DNA of 64,000 bases from JADHLJ01 sp038118725. Its GTDB lineage: Bacteria; Pseudomonadota; Alphaproteobacteria; Thalassobaculales; Thalassobaculaceae. Position numbers and translations under genes: made by a program. Positions within the stretch are counted from its first letter, which is position 1. Each line of letters starts with the position of its first letter. The stretch covers positions 43,790 to 107,789 of the forward strand of contig JAYOIK010000002.1 of assembly GCA_038118725.1 (NCBI GenBank). Direction: 5' to 3'. Shown piece by piece: positions 9,201 to 17,068 of this stretch. A model generated the notes under the pieces. That model was given only the letters and a program-made list of their open reading frames with translations, was not told where the DNA came from and searched no databases.

Positions 9201-9380
9201 CGAGGCACCCTGGTAGATGCCGCGTATGGTCACGATGGGGCGGTCGATATTCGGCAACTCCCGAACCTCGACCGCGACCAACGCGGCGAAGCCCGCCAGC
9301 ACGATCAGCAGACTCAGCACCAACACCAGAAGCGGCCGGCGCACGCTGAGAGAGGCGAGGTCCTCGCGTTGGGTGTTCAT
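6249..9380 (-). CDS. RND (HAE-1 family) multidrug efflux transporter
   Basis: Inner-membrane proton-driven efflux pump of 1043 residues, the normal AcrB/MexF length. The proton-relay Asp pair is visible in ATGMIVDDSIVVLEN of the fourth membrane helix, and both halves carry the usual large periplasmic domain after helix 1 and helix 7. The start MNTQREDLAS overlaps the stop of the preceding membrane-fusion gene by ATGA, which fixes it; longer in-frame sequence upstream belongs to that gene in another frame. There is no TolC-type channel gene nearby, so the pump must use an outer-membrane factor encoded elsewhere. Substrates are unknown. Confidence 0.92.
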   Translation of the reverse strand: MNTQREDLASLSVRRPLLVLVLSLLIVLAGFAALVAVEVRELPNIDRPIVTIRGIYQGASPETMDATVTSLVEGAVARVNGVKEIRSSSEENNFRMRAEFSPSVDLDIAAADVREAVSRIEGTLPADVEQLTVVKADADSSPVMRLAVTGPGLGEEELTRIVEKDVVPALISVDGVADVTIFGDRRRLLRVVLDPLRLSSYQLSVGDVIQVLDTAPFDIPTGSFGSRDQELLVRADATVETAREVEALVIREPIRIGDVADVYFGPEDPESLVRVNGEPVIGVSIIRQAQSNTIEISEGVSKAVERLNNRFERIEITTISDDAVFIRGSIREVLISLGLAVLIVIATLWVFLGSPSATLIPCVAIPVALIGSVAAIWLLGFSINILTLLALVLATGMIVDDSIVVLENIQRRRAQGLKARAAAVLGSRQVFFAVIATTLTLISVFVPISFLPSTAGRLFREFGFVLAVSVAISSFVALTLVPALAARLGDRKPNDTSLRSSVTSIGERLATFYAATLRWSLAAPLIVLAGAIVIATGAWLVFGGLKQELVPSEDRGQFTVFGTGPDGVSLSYTNEQAEQVEEILRPYVESGEATTLFNFVGRYDLNRDFVYVTLAPWEERTRSQQEIIKELRGKMHQITGMRVRVFSRNSLRLRSTAGGLEVALIGNDYLYLYDTALKLSQAIEDRLPKLSDVRVSYQPNQPQLAVKIDRRRASDLGIPLQDLAATLRVMIDGAELRDLNIKDESIPIWLEARGEAIRDPTDLVNLYVRTRDGDLVPLSSLVSLHESGVAAELDRHVQRRAVELDADIGDGYDLKTAITDVQALAREILPEDVEMILLGEAEALEEAEREVAITYAIAIVVVFLVLAAQFESLTSAAIIVVTVPFGIAAAIHALLLTGTTLNIYSQIGLVMMIGLMAKNGILVVEFADQLRDRGCGVREAIERSALTRLRPIAMTMISTILGGLPLILSTGPGAEARSAIGWVVFGGLGLAAVFTLYLTPVVYLGLARFSPARATATGRLRRELGEADAIPDEAATKARGPAE

Positions 9381-10471
9381 GATCCCGGGTTTTTCGCGCT
9401 CGCGATCGAAACCTCCCGGCCCTCGCGCATGAGATGAAAGCCCTCGACAACGACAAGGTCGCCGGGCTTGAGCTCCGCGTTGACGAGGATAAACGCTTCC
9501 TGACGTTGAACGATCCTGGCGGGCACGCGGCGAGCCTTGCCGTCCTGGACCGCCCAGACGAAGGACCCTCCGCCGTCCCATTGCACGGCAATCTCGGGTA
9601 CGACGGGATAGGACGCGCCGATGATGTCACTCGCGACCCGGAAACTCATGCCTGGTCGAAGCGCGTCATCCGCGTTTTCGAGACTGGCGCGTACTCGGAA
9701 CGTGCGGGTCCGGGTATCGATCCGGCTGCCGACGTCGAGAACCGCGCCCTCGCGCTCGCCGCCGCGATCCGACCAGGGGCTTGCGGTGATCCGATCGCCC
9801 TTGCCGATTTTCCCCAACAGAGCCTCGGGGACATCGAAGCCGACCAGGAGAACCTCGCGCTGGTCCAGGGAAGTCACCGGCGTGTCGGTGTCGACCCGGT
9901 CGCCTACATCCAGATCCGTCAGACCGGCGCGGCCGGCGAAGGGCGCGACCATGACCCGGTCGGCGAGCGCGACCTCGGCTTGAGCGAGCGCGATCCTCGC
10001 GGCCTCCAGCGCGCTTTTCGCGTCATCATGGGTGGAACTCGCGACCGCGCCGCTGGGCATCAGGCGATCAAGGCGTTTGAAGGTACGCAGCGCGTCCTCG
10101 AGCCGGACGCGGGCGAGATCGACCGCCAGTTGTTCGGTTTCGCTATCCAGCTCCAGCAGTACCTGACCGGCTTCGATCCGGTCGTCGGCGCTAAAATTGA
10201 TCCGGGTGATTTCGCCCGCCGCCGCCGGGTGTAGGGTCGCCGAGCGGGCGGCCTGGCTGGTGCCGACGACCTGGATGCGGATTTTCTCGCGCCCGGAAGT
10301 CACTTCCCGCGCGACGATGTTGACGCTTTTCGTCTTGCCGCTACGTTTGGTCGCGACGGCCTCGGCCGATCCCAGGAGTGGCAGCACGTAAAGCCAGCCC
10401 GCGGCCACGATCGCGGCTACTATCCCGATGATCAGCAATTGTCGCGGCAAGGTCATTCGGGGCGGTTCCAT
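9377..10471 (-). CDS. RND efflux membrane-fusion protein (periplasmic adaptor)
   Basis: Adaptor protein that links the RND pump to an outer-membrane channel. A single membrane anchor lies near the N-terminus (RQLLIIGIVAAIVAAGWLYV), followed by a barrel-sandwich hybrid strand (ATLHPAAAGEITRINFSADD), an alpha-hairpin (LARVRLEDALRTFKRLDRLM) and the complementary half-motif AEVALADRVMVAPFAGRAGL. About 364 residues. Starts at 10471 (MEPPRM), 10456 (MTLPRQ) and a TTG at 10525 preceded by GGAG are all possible. Its stop overlaps the pump start by 4 nt, so the two are co-translated. Confidence 0.88.
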   Translation of the reverse strand: MEPPRMTLPRQLLIIGIVAAIVAAGWLYVLPLLGSAEAVATKRSGKTKSVNIVAREVTSGREKIRIQVVGTSQAARSATLHPAAAGEITRINFSADDRIEAGQVLLELDSETEQLAVDLARVRLEDALRTFKRLDRLMPSGAVASSTHDDAKSALEAARIALAQAEVALADRVMVAPFAGRAGLTDLDVGDRVDTDTPVTSLDQREVLLVGFDVPEALLGKIGKGDRITASPWSDRGGEREGAVLDVGSRIDTRTRTFRVRASLENADDALRPGMSFRVASDIIGASYPVVPEIAVQWDGGGSFVWAVQDGKARRVPARIVQRQEAFILVNAELKPGDLVVVEGFHLMREGREVSIASAKNPGS

Positions 10472-10634
10472 ATGACAAAGGGGCGGGGCGCCCGCATGAG
10501 CGCGATGATAGTACCGATTATCCAAGGCTCCAATTCAAATGCGGCTCGCTGGTTTGGGGGCGTTTCGCTAGGATATTCAGAGCGCCACCAACGCTCTATT
10601 CTGCTCATGCAAGGAGTTTCATCGGGATGATCGC

Positions 10635-11873
10635 ATGGCCGAACCGGACACGGAGATACTTGTTATCGGCGCGGGGCAGGCCGGATTGGGGTTGAGTTAC
10701 TATCTGTCCCAAGCGGGGGTGGATCACCAAGTCATCGACAAGGGAAGGATTGGGAATGCGTGGCGTTCCGAGCGATGGGATTCCTTCTGTCTAGTGACCC
10801 CCAACTGGTCGATACAATTGCCTGGCGCGGTTTACGACGGGGATGATGCCGACGCCTTCATGCCGAGGGATGAGTTCGTCGCCTTTATGGAGAACTGGGC
10901 GCGGGCGTTCGGCACGCCGGTTCGCGAGAATGTCGAGGCGACGGCGGCGCGGCGCGCGGATGCCGGGTTCGAGGTTTCGACCAGCGCCGGACCGATCCGC
11001 GCGGGCAAGGTGGTGGTTGCCACGGCGACTCACCAGAAGCCCAGGCGCCCGGCGTTGTCCGGCGATCTTCCAGGATCGGTCACGCAGATCGACGCGACGG
11101 CGTATCGAAACGCGGGACTGTTGCCGGACGGCGCGGTGCTGGTGGTCGGGTCGGGGCAAACCGGCGCTCAAATCGCCGAGGAACTTAACCAGGCCGGGCG
11201 CAAGACATACCTGTCGGTTGGTGGGACTGGCCGGCTCATTCGCCGATATCGCGGCCGAGACTGTATCGCCTGGCAGAAGGACATGGGGCTGCTCGATCGA
11301 ACCCCGGATATGCTGGAGGATCCGGCGCATCGTTTTCGTGGTGACCCACATGTGTCCGGCAAGAACGGTGGCCACACGCTTTCACTGCATGACTTTCACC
11401 GCGACGGGATCACCCTGCTCGGGCACCTGGTGGGGGTCGAGGGGAGGGCGCTCCGTTTCGAAGATGATCTGCGCGCCAATATGGCGAAGACCGATGCCTA
11501 TGCCGACGCGTTCATGGCAAGCATTGACCGGCATATTGATCTTTCCGGCCTCGACACTCCGCCACCGACACCGGAAGAGCTATCAGGCGGTCCTCCGAAT
11601 GATGACTGGACCATCCCGTCGATCCGCTCGCTGGACCTGGGAAGCGCGGGAGTTTCGACGGTCATCTGGGCGACCGGTTTCAAGTTCGATTTTTCCTGGA
11701 TCGAGGGCGCGGTTCTGGACTCCTTCGGCTATCCGGTCACCGATCGTGGCGTAACCGAAGTGCCGGGACTGTATTTCACCGGGCTGAATTGGATGCACAA
11801 GCGCAAGTCCGGCATCCTTTACGGCGTGGACGAGGACGCCGCGTATCTAGCCGAACGCATAGTCGAGGGCTAA
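10635..11873 (+). CDS. Flavin-containing monooxygenase-like NAD(P)/FAD oxidoreductase
   Basis: Cytoplasmic flavoprotein of 412 residues with two Rossmann motifs: FAD-binding VIGAGQAGLGLSYYL at about residues 6-20 and NADPH-binding VVGSGQTGAQIAEEL at about 172-186. The C-terminal ATGFKFDFSWIEG and GVTEVPGLYFTGLNW segments are typical of the YUCCA/CzcO-like monooxygenase group. It may oxygenate N-, S- or carbonyl compounds. The canonical AAGGAG (10611-10616) is 18 nt upstream, longer than normal, yet no closer in-frame start exists. It opens a run of flavoenzymes that continues to 23.5 kb. Confidence 0.85.
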   Translation: MAEPDTEILVIGAGQAGLGLSYYLSQAGVDHQVIDKGRIGNAWRSERWDSFCLVTPNWSIQLPGAVYDGDDADAFMPRDEFVAFMENWARAFGTPVRENVEATAARRADAGFEVSTSAGPIRAGKVVVATATHQKPRRPALSGDLPGSVTQIDATAYRNAGLLPDGAVLVVGSGQTGAQIAEELNQAGRKTYLSVGGTGRLIRRYRGRDCIAWQKDMGLLDRTPDMLEDPAHRFRGDPHVSGKNGGHTLSLHDFHRDGITLLGHLVGVEGRALRFEDDLRANMAKTDAYADAFMASIDRHIDLSGLDTPPPTPEELSGGPPNDDWTIPSIRSLDLGSAGVSTVIWATGFKFDFSWIEGAVLDSFGYPVTDRGVTEVPGLYFTGLNWMHKRKSGILYGVDEDAAYLAERIVEG

Positions 11874-11888
11874 GCGTTCGGCGCCGGC

Positions 11889-13064
11889 TCAGGCGCGGTC
11901 GTTTCGCGCGATGTCATCGTCCTCCCGGTGCAAGGCATCCGGCCCGATATCGCGCAGCACGGGCACGCCGATCTGGGCCATGACCTTGTTCACCTCGTCA
12001 TGCAAAATCTTCACGGCCTTCGCCGCGCCGGCGTCCCCGCCGGCGATCGCGCCATAGAGGGTCGGCCGTCCGAGGAACACGAACTTGGCGCCCGAGGCCA
12101 GCGCGATCACGATGTCGGCGCCGCGTCTAACGCCGCCGTCCATCATTAGGGTGATCCGGTCACCGACCTCCGCGTCCAGGCGGGGCAGAACATCAAGCGC
12201 CGAGACCGCGCGGTCCAGCTGGCGGGCGCCGTGGTTCGAGACGATAATCCCGTCAACACCGGCCTCGGCGGCGCGAATGGCATCGTCGACACGCATGATA
12301 CCCTTGATGATCAGGGTGCGCGGCCAAAGCTTGCGAAAGGTCTCGATATCCTTCCAGGTGACGCTGTTCGGCAGCTGGGTGGAGAAAAACTCTCCCACGG
12401 TGGCCGCGTCGGCGCCCTCGGGGGCGTGGGCTTGCCAGTTCGGCAGCATGGCGATGCCGTGCATCATGTAATCCTTGAACCACATTGGACGGCGCAAGGC
12501 GTCGAGTTTGTTGGCGAGCGATAGCCGCAGCGGACGACCGAATCCATTGCGGCGATTGCGCTCCCGGTTGGAACTGACGGGCACGTCCACGGTGACTACC
12601 AGGGCTTGGAGGCCGAGATCGGCGGCGCGCCTGACCTGGGCCTCGGCGATGGATCGATCGCGGGCGGTGTAGATCTGGTACCAGCCGTGATCCGGCGCGA
12701 TCGCGGCCATCTCCTCCATGGACGCGGTCGCGGCGCCGGACATGATGAAGGGGACATTCGCGTCCCTGGCCGCCCGCGCCAGCATGAGATCGCCGCCCCG
12801 ACGGTAGTTGCCGATCCCCCCGGTCGGCGCGATGCCGTAGGGGCTGGAATATTCCCGACCGAACAAGGGAACGGATTGATCCAGTTTGGAAACGTCGACC
12901 ATGTAACGTGGTGCCAAGGACCGGCGCTTGAAAGCGTCCTCGTTGCGGGCCAACCCCTCCTCGTCGTCGACGCCGCCTTCGATGAAATCATAGACGACTT
13001 TCGGAATCCGCCGCTTCGCCAGGATTCGGAGATCCTCGAGATTGACGCAGTCATCGATTTTCAT
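11889..13064 (-). CDS. FMN-dependent alpha-hydroxy-acid oxidase/dehydrogenase
   Basis: FMN-dependent TIM-barrel enzyme of 391 residues that oxidises an L-2-hydroxy acid to the 2-keto acid (lactate dehydrogenase LldD, glycolate oxidase, mandelate dehydrogenase group). The active-site segment VSNHGARQLD carries the catalytic His and Arg, and MMDGGVRRGADIV binds the FMN phosphate. The ATG at 13064 (MKIDDCVNLEDLRILAKRR) begins at the family's usual N-terminus; upstream in-frame sequence resembles nothing. The gene is convergent with the FMO-like gene and divergent from a hydrolase. A second member of the family occurs at 53.2 kb. Substrate not assignable. Confidence 0.88.
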   Translation of the reverse strand: MKIDDCVNLEDLRILAKRRIPKVVYDFIEGGVDDEEGLARNEDAFKRRSLAPRYMVDVSKLDQSVPLFGREYSSPYGIAPTGGIGNYRRGGDLMLARAARDANVPFIMSGAATASMEEMAAIAPDHGWYQIYTARDRSIAEAQVRRAADLGLQALVVTVDVPVSSNRERNRRNGFGRPLRLSLANKLDALRRPMWFKDYMMHGIAMLPNWQAHAPEGADAATVGEFFSTQLPNSVTWKDIETFRKLWPRTLIIKGIMRVDDAIRAAEAGVDGIIVSNHGARQLDRAVSALDVLPRLDAEVGDRITLMMDGGVRRGADIVIALASGAKFVFLGRPTLYGAIAGGDAGAAKAVKILHDEVNKVMAQIGVPVLRDIGPDALHREDDDIARNDRA

Positions 13065-13247
13065 GCGGTGTTCCTCGTTGGGAGTGCGGTCAGTTGAGAG
13101 TTTGCGGAATTCGTGTGGGTTCGAAAAGCCCGCGCGTGCCGTGGCGTCACCACCAATGCGATCTTTCGCCGTGTCCGGGCGCTTCCTTGACCCATGGTGA
13201 GCCGAGGGAGCACTCTCCCCGCCGGATTTCCAACCCGGAGTAAGAAG

Positions 13248-14033
13248 ATGACCGCGTCCGATCCAAGGCTCTGTTGGCACGAAACCGCCGAGATTGATGG
13301 CGCGACGGTACGGGAATTCACGATTCACGCGCCGGACCGACCGATTACCGGCGTGCTTTGGTGGGGTGAAACCAGCCGACCGGGATCGCCCATGGTCTGC
13401 TACGGGCACGGCGCCTCGGGCGACCGGCACCAACGACCCATCCCACGCATCGCCGGACAATTGGCCAGGGACCATGGATTTTTCGGCTTGTCCATCGACG
13501 GACCGGTGCATGGCCGCCGTCAAGTCGGGCCGTGGGGGCGCGAGGCTTTTTGGCCTGAGAAACGCCGCAAGGGCTCAACCGAGGAGATGGTCCGGGATTG
13601 GCGTTTGGCGCTCCGCATGATCTCGGAGCTGCCGGAGGTCGGGGCTGGGCCGGTCGGTTATTGGGGGTTGTCCATGGGAACCATCTATGGCGCGCCCTTC
13701 GTCGCCGAGGAACCAAGGATCTCCGTCGCGGTGCTTGGCCTCATGGGGCTGATCTCCGATCCGCCTCACTACAGGCCGATCATTGAGCAGGCCGCCAGGT
13801 CGATCACCTGCCCGGTGTTTTTCCTATGGCAGCTGGAGGACGAGCTGTTCACCCGCGAGGAGTGTCTGGCGCTGTTCGACGCTTTTGCCTCGGAAGACAA
13901 AAGGCTGCACGCCAATCCGGGCCTACATCCGAATGTCCCTTTCGAGGAACTCGACTTCGGCACCGAGTTTCTGTCCAGCTTTCTGAGCGGGACCCGCCCG
14001 CCGCGCGAGGTGATGTTCGCGATTAGCGAATAG
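13248..14033 (+). CDS. Alpha/beta-fold hydrolase (dienelactone hydrolase-like)
   Basis: Serine hydrolase of 261 residues. The oxyanion-forming GHGASGDRH is at about residue 50 and the nucleophile elbow GLSMG (in YWGLSMGTIYG) at about 142-146. A likely acid residue lies in LWQLEDELFTREE and the His near GLHPNV. The ATG at 13248 follows CGGAG with 7-nt spacing, preferable to the longer in-frame start at 13194. It is divergent from the hydroxyacid oxidase. Esterase or acyl-hydrolase activity is likely; the substrate is unknown. Confidence 0.8.
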   Translation: MTASDPRLCWHETAEIDGATVREFTIHAPDRPITGVLWWGETSRPGSPMVCYGHGASGDRHQRPIPRIAGQLARDHGFFGLSIDGPVHGRRQVGPWGREAFWPEKRRKGSTEEMVRDWRLALRMISELPEVGAGPVGYWGLSMGTIYGAPFVAEEPRISVAVLGLMGLISDPPHYRPIIEQAARSITCPVFFLWQLEDELFTREECLALFDAFASEDKRLHANPGLHPNVPFEELDFGTEFLSSFLSGTRPPREVMFAISE

Positions 14034-14059
14034 GCGGGCGGTGGAAGTCGCGAACCGTC

Positions 14060-14968
14060 CTACTCGAACAACGCGAACATTTCCTGGAACGCCGTCAGTT
14101 GGTTCCCCGCCGCCGAGGAGGGAACCAGGATCGGGGTGCGGATGCCGGCGTCGTACCAGGCCTCCAAGCCCTCGAGAATTTTGGCCGGCGGGCCGAACAG
14201 AGTGGTATCCGCGAGCCATTTGTCGCTAAGACAGTCAGGGATACGTTCCGGCGCGCCCTCGGCGATGGCTTTCTCGACTCCGGCCATCTCTTCCTCGTGT
14301 CCCGCCTCGCGCCAGTAATTGCGGTAATTGGTCAGCATTGCGTAGCTGGTGAGCGTGCGGCGGTTCACCGCCTTGGCCGCCTCGACATCGTCGGAGATGC
14401 AGGTCGGGATCATATTGCCGATATAGAACGCCGGATCCTCGCGCTTAGCCGCCGGCAATGCCGAGAGCGAGTCCGCCATGTGCGAGCGCGCGCCGTTGGC
14501 GAAGACCATGCCCTCGGCGATTTCGGCGGAGAGAGCGATCATTTTCTTGCGCAGGGTCCCCAGCACCAGGGGCGGTAACTCGCCGACACGGTCGGCGGCC
14601 CTCAGGTCCGCCACGAATTCCCGCATGTCGCCGAGGGGTTTGCCTACCTTGACACCAAAGCGGGCATGGGCGGGCGCGTGACTGACACCGATCCCGAAAC
14701 TGAAGCGACCGCCGGACACTTCGTGAATGAAAGCCGCGCTCTGGGCGTAGTCCAACGGTGTGCGCCAGTAGATCGGCGTGACCGAGGTGCCGAACGGGAT
14801 GCGCTCCGTGTTGAAGGCTAGCGCGGTGGCAAGTGACATATTGTCCGAGAGCGAGGGCAAGTACAGCCCGGCGAAACCGCGCGTCTCGGCCTCCTTGGCG
14901 ACCTCGAGGATGCGATGCCGGCGGCCTGGAACGGCGGCAAGGGACAGGGCGGGCTTGGCGATGGGCAT
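14060..14968 (-). CDS. LLM-class flavin-dependent oxidoreductase
   Basis: Luciferase-like TIM-barrel flavoprotein of 302 residues, beginning MPIAKPALSLAAVPGRRHRI. Recognisable family segments include ERIPFGTSVTPIYWRTPLDY, GGRFSFGIGVSH and the C-terminal LFGPPAKILEGLEAWYDAGI. Members use FMN or F420. The sequence most resembles the F420-type group, whose alphaproteobacterial members are not always tested for cofactor. An AAGGAGGGCGCC ribosome-binding site precedes the start. It is transcribed towards the alpha/beta hydrolase and lies just downstream of a Baeyer-Villiger monooxygenase on the same strand (62-nt gap), so the two may be co-transcribed. Confidence 0.85.
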   Translation of the reverse strand: MPIAKPALSLAAVPGRRHRILEVAKEAETRGFAGLYLPSLSDNMSLATALAFNTERIPFGTSVTPIYWRTPLDYAQSAAFIHEVSGGRFSFGIGVSHAPAHARFGVKVGKPLGDMREFVADLRAADRVGELPPLVLGTLRKKMIALSAEIAEGMVFANGARSHMADSLSALPAAKREDPAFYIGNMIPTCISDDVEAAKAVNRRTLTSYAMLTNYRNYWREAGHEEEMAGVEKAIAEGAPERIPDCLSDKWLADTTLFGPPAKILEGLEAWYDAGIRTPILVPSSAAGNQLTAFQEMFALFE

Positions 14969-15030
14969 GGCGCCCTCCTTCTAGGAATGCTGTTTTTCGA
15001 CACCGGACTTATCGCGCGGCGCGGGTCGGG

Positions 15031-16893
15031 TTATCCCGCGCTTTTCTCGAAGACGAAGGCGTCAAGGGACTGTTGGGCCTGTTGGCGCAGTTCGTGCCAC
15101 TTCGCGGCCCCGCCGTAATAGGCGAGGCTACCGGGCTCTCCCTCGCCATGGCCGTTGTAGTACGAAATACAGTCCCTTAGCGGCGCGGTCAGAATATCGG
15201 CCTGCTTGCAATGCTCCGCATAGGCGTCCTCGGGCGCTTTCTTGACGTCCACGATGTCGGCGCCCCGGGCCTTCAGGGTCTCCATCATCCAGGCCACGTA
15301 GTCGGTATGCGCCTCGATGGTGCGCACGAAGTTGAACTGACCGCCGCCGCCCTGGGGGCCGGACATGATGAACAGATTGGGAAAGCCCTGGCTATGAATG
15401 CCGAGATAGGTCCGAGTGCCTTCCTCGGCCCACTTGGCCTGTAGGGTCCGTCCGCCCCGACCAGTGATCATGTTGAAGGTCGAGGTCGCCATCCATTGAA
15501 AGCCGGTCGCGTAGATCAGCACGTCGACGGGGTATTCGACGCCGTCATGGACCACGCCGCGCTCGTTGATCTCGCTGACGCCGCGTGGGGCGGTGTCGAC
15601 AAGCGTGACATGCGGTTCGTTGAAGACCGGCAGGTACTCGTCGTGAAAAACCGGGCGCTTGCAGCCATAGGGATAGTAGGGCTTCAAGGCTTCAGCGGTT
15701 TTCGGGTCCTTGACGATGGCGTCAACGCGGGCGCGGATCTGTTCCATGATCCGAAAGTTCGTGTTCAGCTGTTTTTGGATCAGTTCCTCGGGCGACAGCT
15801 TGGTTGTGTGCTGTTTCTTTTCCTTCTGAAAATCCACCTTGCCGGAGAGATAGGCGTCGTTGCCCTGTAATGCAGTGCGACCGGAGGAGATCTTGGCGAG
15901 CCTCTCCCGCCGCGCCACGGCCCAGCCCGGCTCCTTGGACCAGGCGTCGATCTCCTCCTGGGTCGTCGCCCGCTGGTCACGCACATCGATCGAGGAGGGC
16001 GTGCGTTGGAAGACATAGAGCTCGCTCGCGACCTTGGCGAGTTCGGGAACCGCCTGCACGGCGGTGGCGCCGGTGCCGATGATGCCGATGCGCTTGCCCT
16101 TGAGGTCGACGTTGTAGTTCCAGCGCGAGGTGTGAAACGCATCGCCCTTGAAACTTTCCATGCCTTTGATCCGCGCCAGTTTCGGCGTGGTCAAAATACC
16201 GTTGGCGAGGATGACGTAGCGGGCTCGCATGGCGTCGCCGCGGTCGGTATGCACGGTCCAACGGCTGGTCTCCTCGTCCCAGACCGTCTTGTCGACCGTG
16301 GTGTGGAACAGGCACCGCTCATAGAAGCCGTCCTTTTCGGCGATCTTTTGGCAGTATTCCAGGATCTCGAAGCCCGACGCGAACTTCATCGTCGGATAGT
16401 ACCCCATCTCCTCCAACAGCGGCAGATAACTGTAGGATTCCACGTCGCAGGCGATGCCTGGGTAACGGTTCCAATACCAGGTACCGCCGACATCGCCGCC
16501 CTTCTCGCAGAACCGGACATCGCGAATGCCCGCGCGCTTGAGCTTGTGCCACAGAAGCAGACCGGAGAACCCCGCGCCGACCACCAGAACCTCGCATTCG
16601 TCGGACAACGGCTCGCGCTCCACCGGGGCGGTGGAATAGACGTCCTCCAGATATTTCGAGAATTCTCCCTCCATTGCCATGTAGTCGGCGGCGCCGCGAC
16701 GGGCCTCCTTGAACTCCCGATACTTGGCCTGTTCCTCGGCGTTGAACACGGCGCCCGCCGGTGGCTCCGGAAGGGTCTTGAGAGACATGTCCGAGATCGC
16801 CGCGTAACCCGAGCCGGTGATCTTGTCGCTGGCGATCGCCGCGCGGGTGTTGAAGCTCTTCAAGCCGGTAGATGGATCAAAATGGATCGACAA
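15031..16893 (-). CDS. Baeyer-Villiger monooxygenase, long N-terminal type
   Basis: FAD/NADPH monooxygenase of 620 residues that should insert oxygen next to a carbonyl to give an ester or lactone. After a roughly 100-residue N-terminal extension come the FAD Rossmann motif VVGAGFSGLLLWHKL, the BVMO fingerprint FxGxxxHxxxW (FKGDAFHTSRWN, with Asn instead of the common Pro/Asp), and the NADPH motif GIIGTGATAVQAV. Length and extension match the 600-residue steroid/cyclopentadecanone group rather than short cyclohexanone enzymes. The start is a TTG preceded by AGGGG at 7-nt spacing; an internal ATG at 16788 lacks a ribosome-binding site. Confidence 0.88.
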   Translation of the reverse strand: MSIHFDPSTGLKSFNTRAAIASDKITGSGYAAISDMSLKTLPEPPAGAVFNAEEQAKYREFKEARRGAADYMAMEGEFSKYLEDVYSTAPVEREPLSDECEVLVVGAGFSGLLLWHKLKRAGIRDVRFCEKGGDVGGTWYWNRYPGIACDVESYSYLPLLEEMGYYPTMKFASGFEILEYCQKIAEKDGFYERCLFHTTVDKTVWDEETSRWTVHTDRGDAMRARYVILANGILTTPKLARIKGMESFKGDAFHTSRWNYNVDLKGKRIGIIGTGATAVQAVPELAKVASELYVFQRTPSSIDVRDQRATTQEEIDAWSKEPGWAVARRERLAKISSGRTALQGNDAYLSGKVDFQKEKKQHTTKLSPEELIQKQLNTNFRIMEQIRARVDAIVKDPKTAEALKPYYPYGCKRPVFHDEYLPVFNEPHVTLVDTAPRGVSEINERGVVHDGVEYPVDVLIYATGFQWMATSTFNMITGRGGRTLQAKWAEEGTRTYLGIHSQGFPNLFIMSGPQGGGGQFNFVRTIEAHTDYVAWMMETLKARGADIVDVKKAPEDAYAEHCKQADILTAPLRDCISYYNGHGEGEPGSLAYYGGAAKWHELRQQAQQSLDAFVFEKSAG

Positions 16894-16970
16894 GATGCTG
16901 CCCCTTTATGGGAATTCCTCAAGGTTTCACGGCCATTTTCGCCGTTTCGCCGGGTTAATAACAGGCCAAG

Positions 16971-16998
16971 TTGTCCAATGCGTGGTTGCTTGTCCAAT
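16971..16998. promoter_or_regulatory. Direct repeat TTGTCCAAT x2 between divergent BVMO and MmgE/PrpD genes
   Basis: Two identical 9-mers TTGTCCAAT lie at 16971-16979 and 16990-16998, 19 bp apart start to start, in the 175-nt gap between the divergent monooxygenase (start 16893) and MmgE/PrpD (start 17069) genes. Position and repetition suggest a shared operator for a regulator not encoded next door. No promoter boxes are clear. Confidence 0.45.
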
Positions 16999-17068
16999 CA
17001 TCGCCCATTCGATGTCATTCAAAGGCGGCCCGTGTGAGGCTGCGAGAAACCGTTCGAGAGGAAAGATC

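Noticed and set aside
9381..9581. 67-residue N-terminal extension of the RND pump
   Set aside because: It overlaps the adaptor gene in another frame and is Arg/Gly-rich; ATGA coupling fixes the start at 9380.
13110..13140. tRNA T-arm-like GGTTCGAA near 13116
   Set aside because: No acceptor or anticodon arms are found around it; chance match in the hydroxyacid oxidase promoter.
13065..13523. 153-residue N-terminal extension of the FMN hydroxyacid oxidase
   Set aside because: Overlaps the divergent hydrolase gene and lacks family features; the ATG at 13064 matches the family start.
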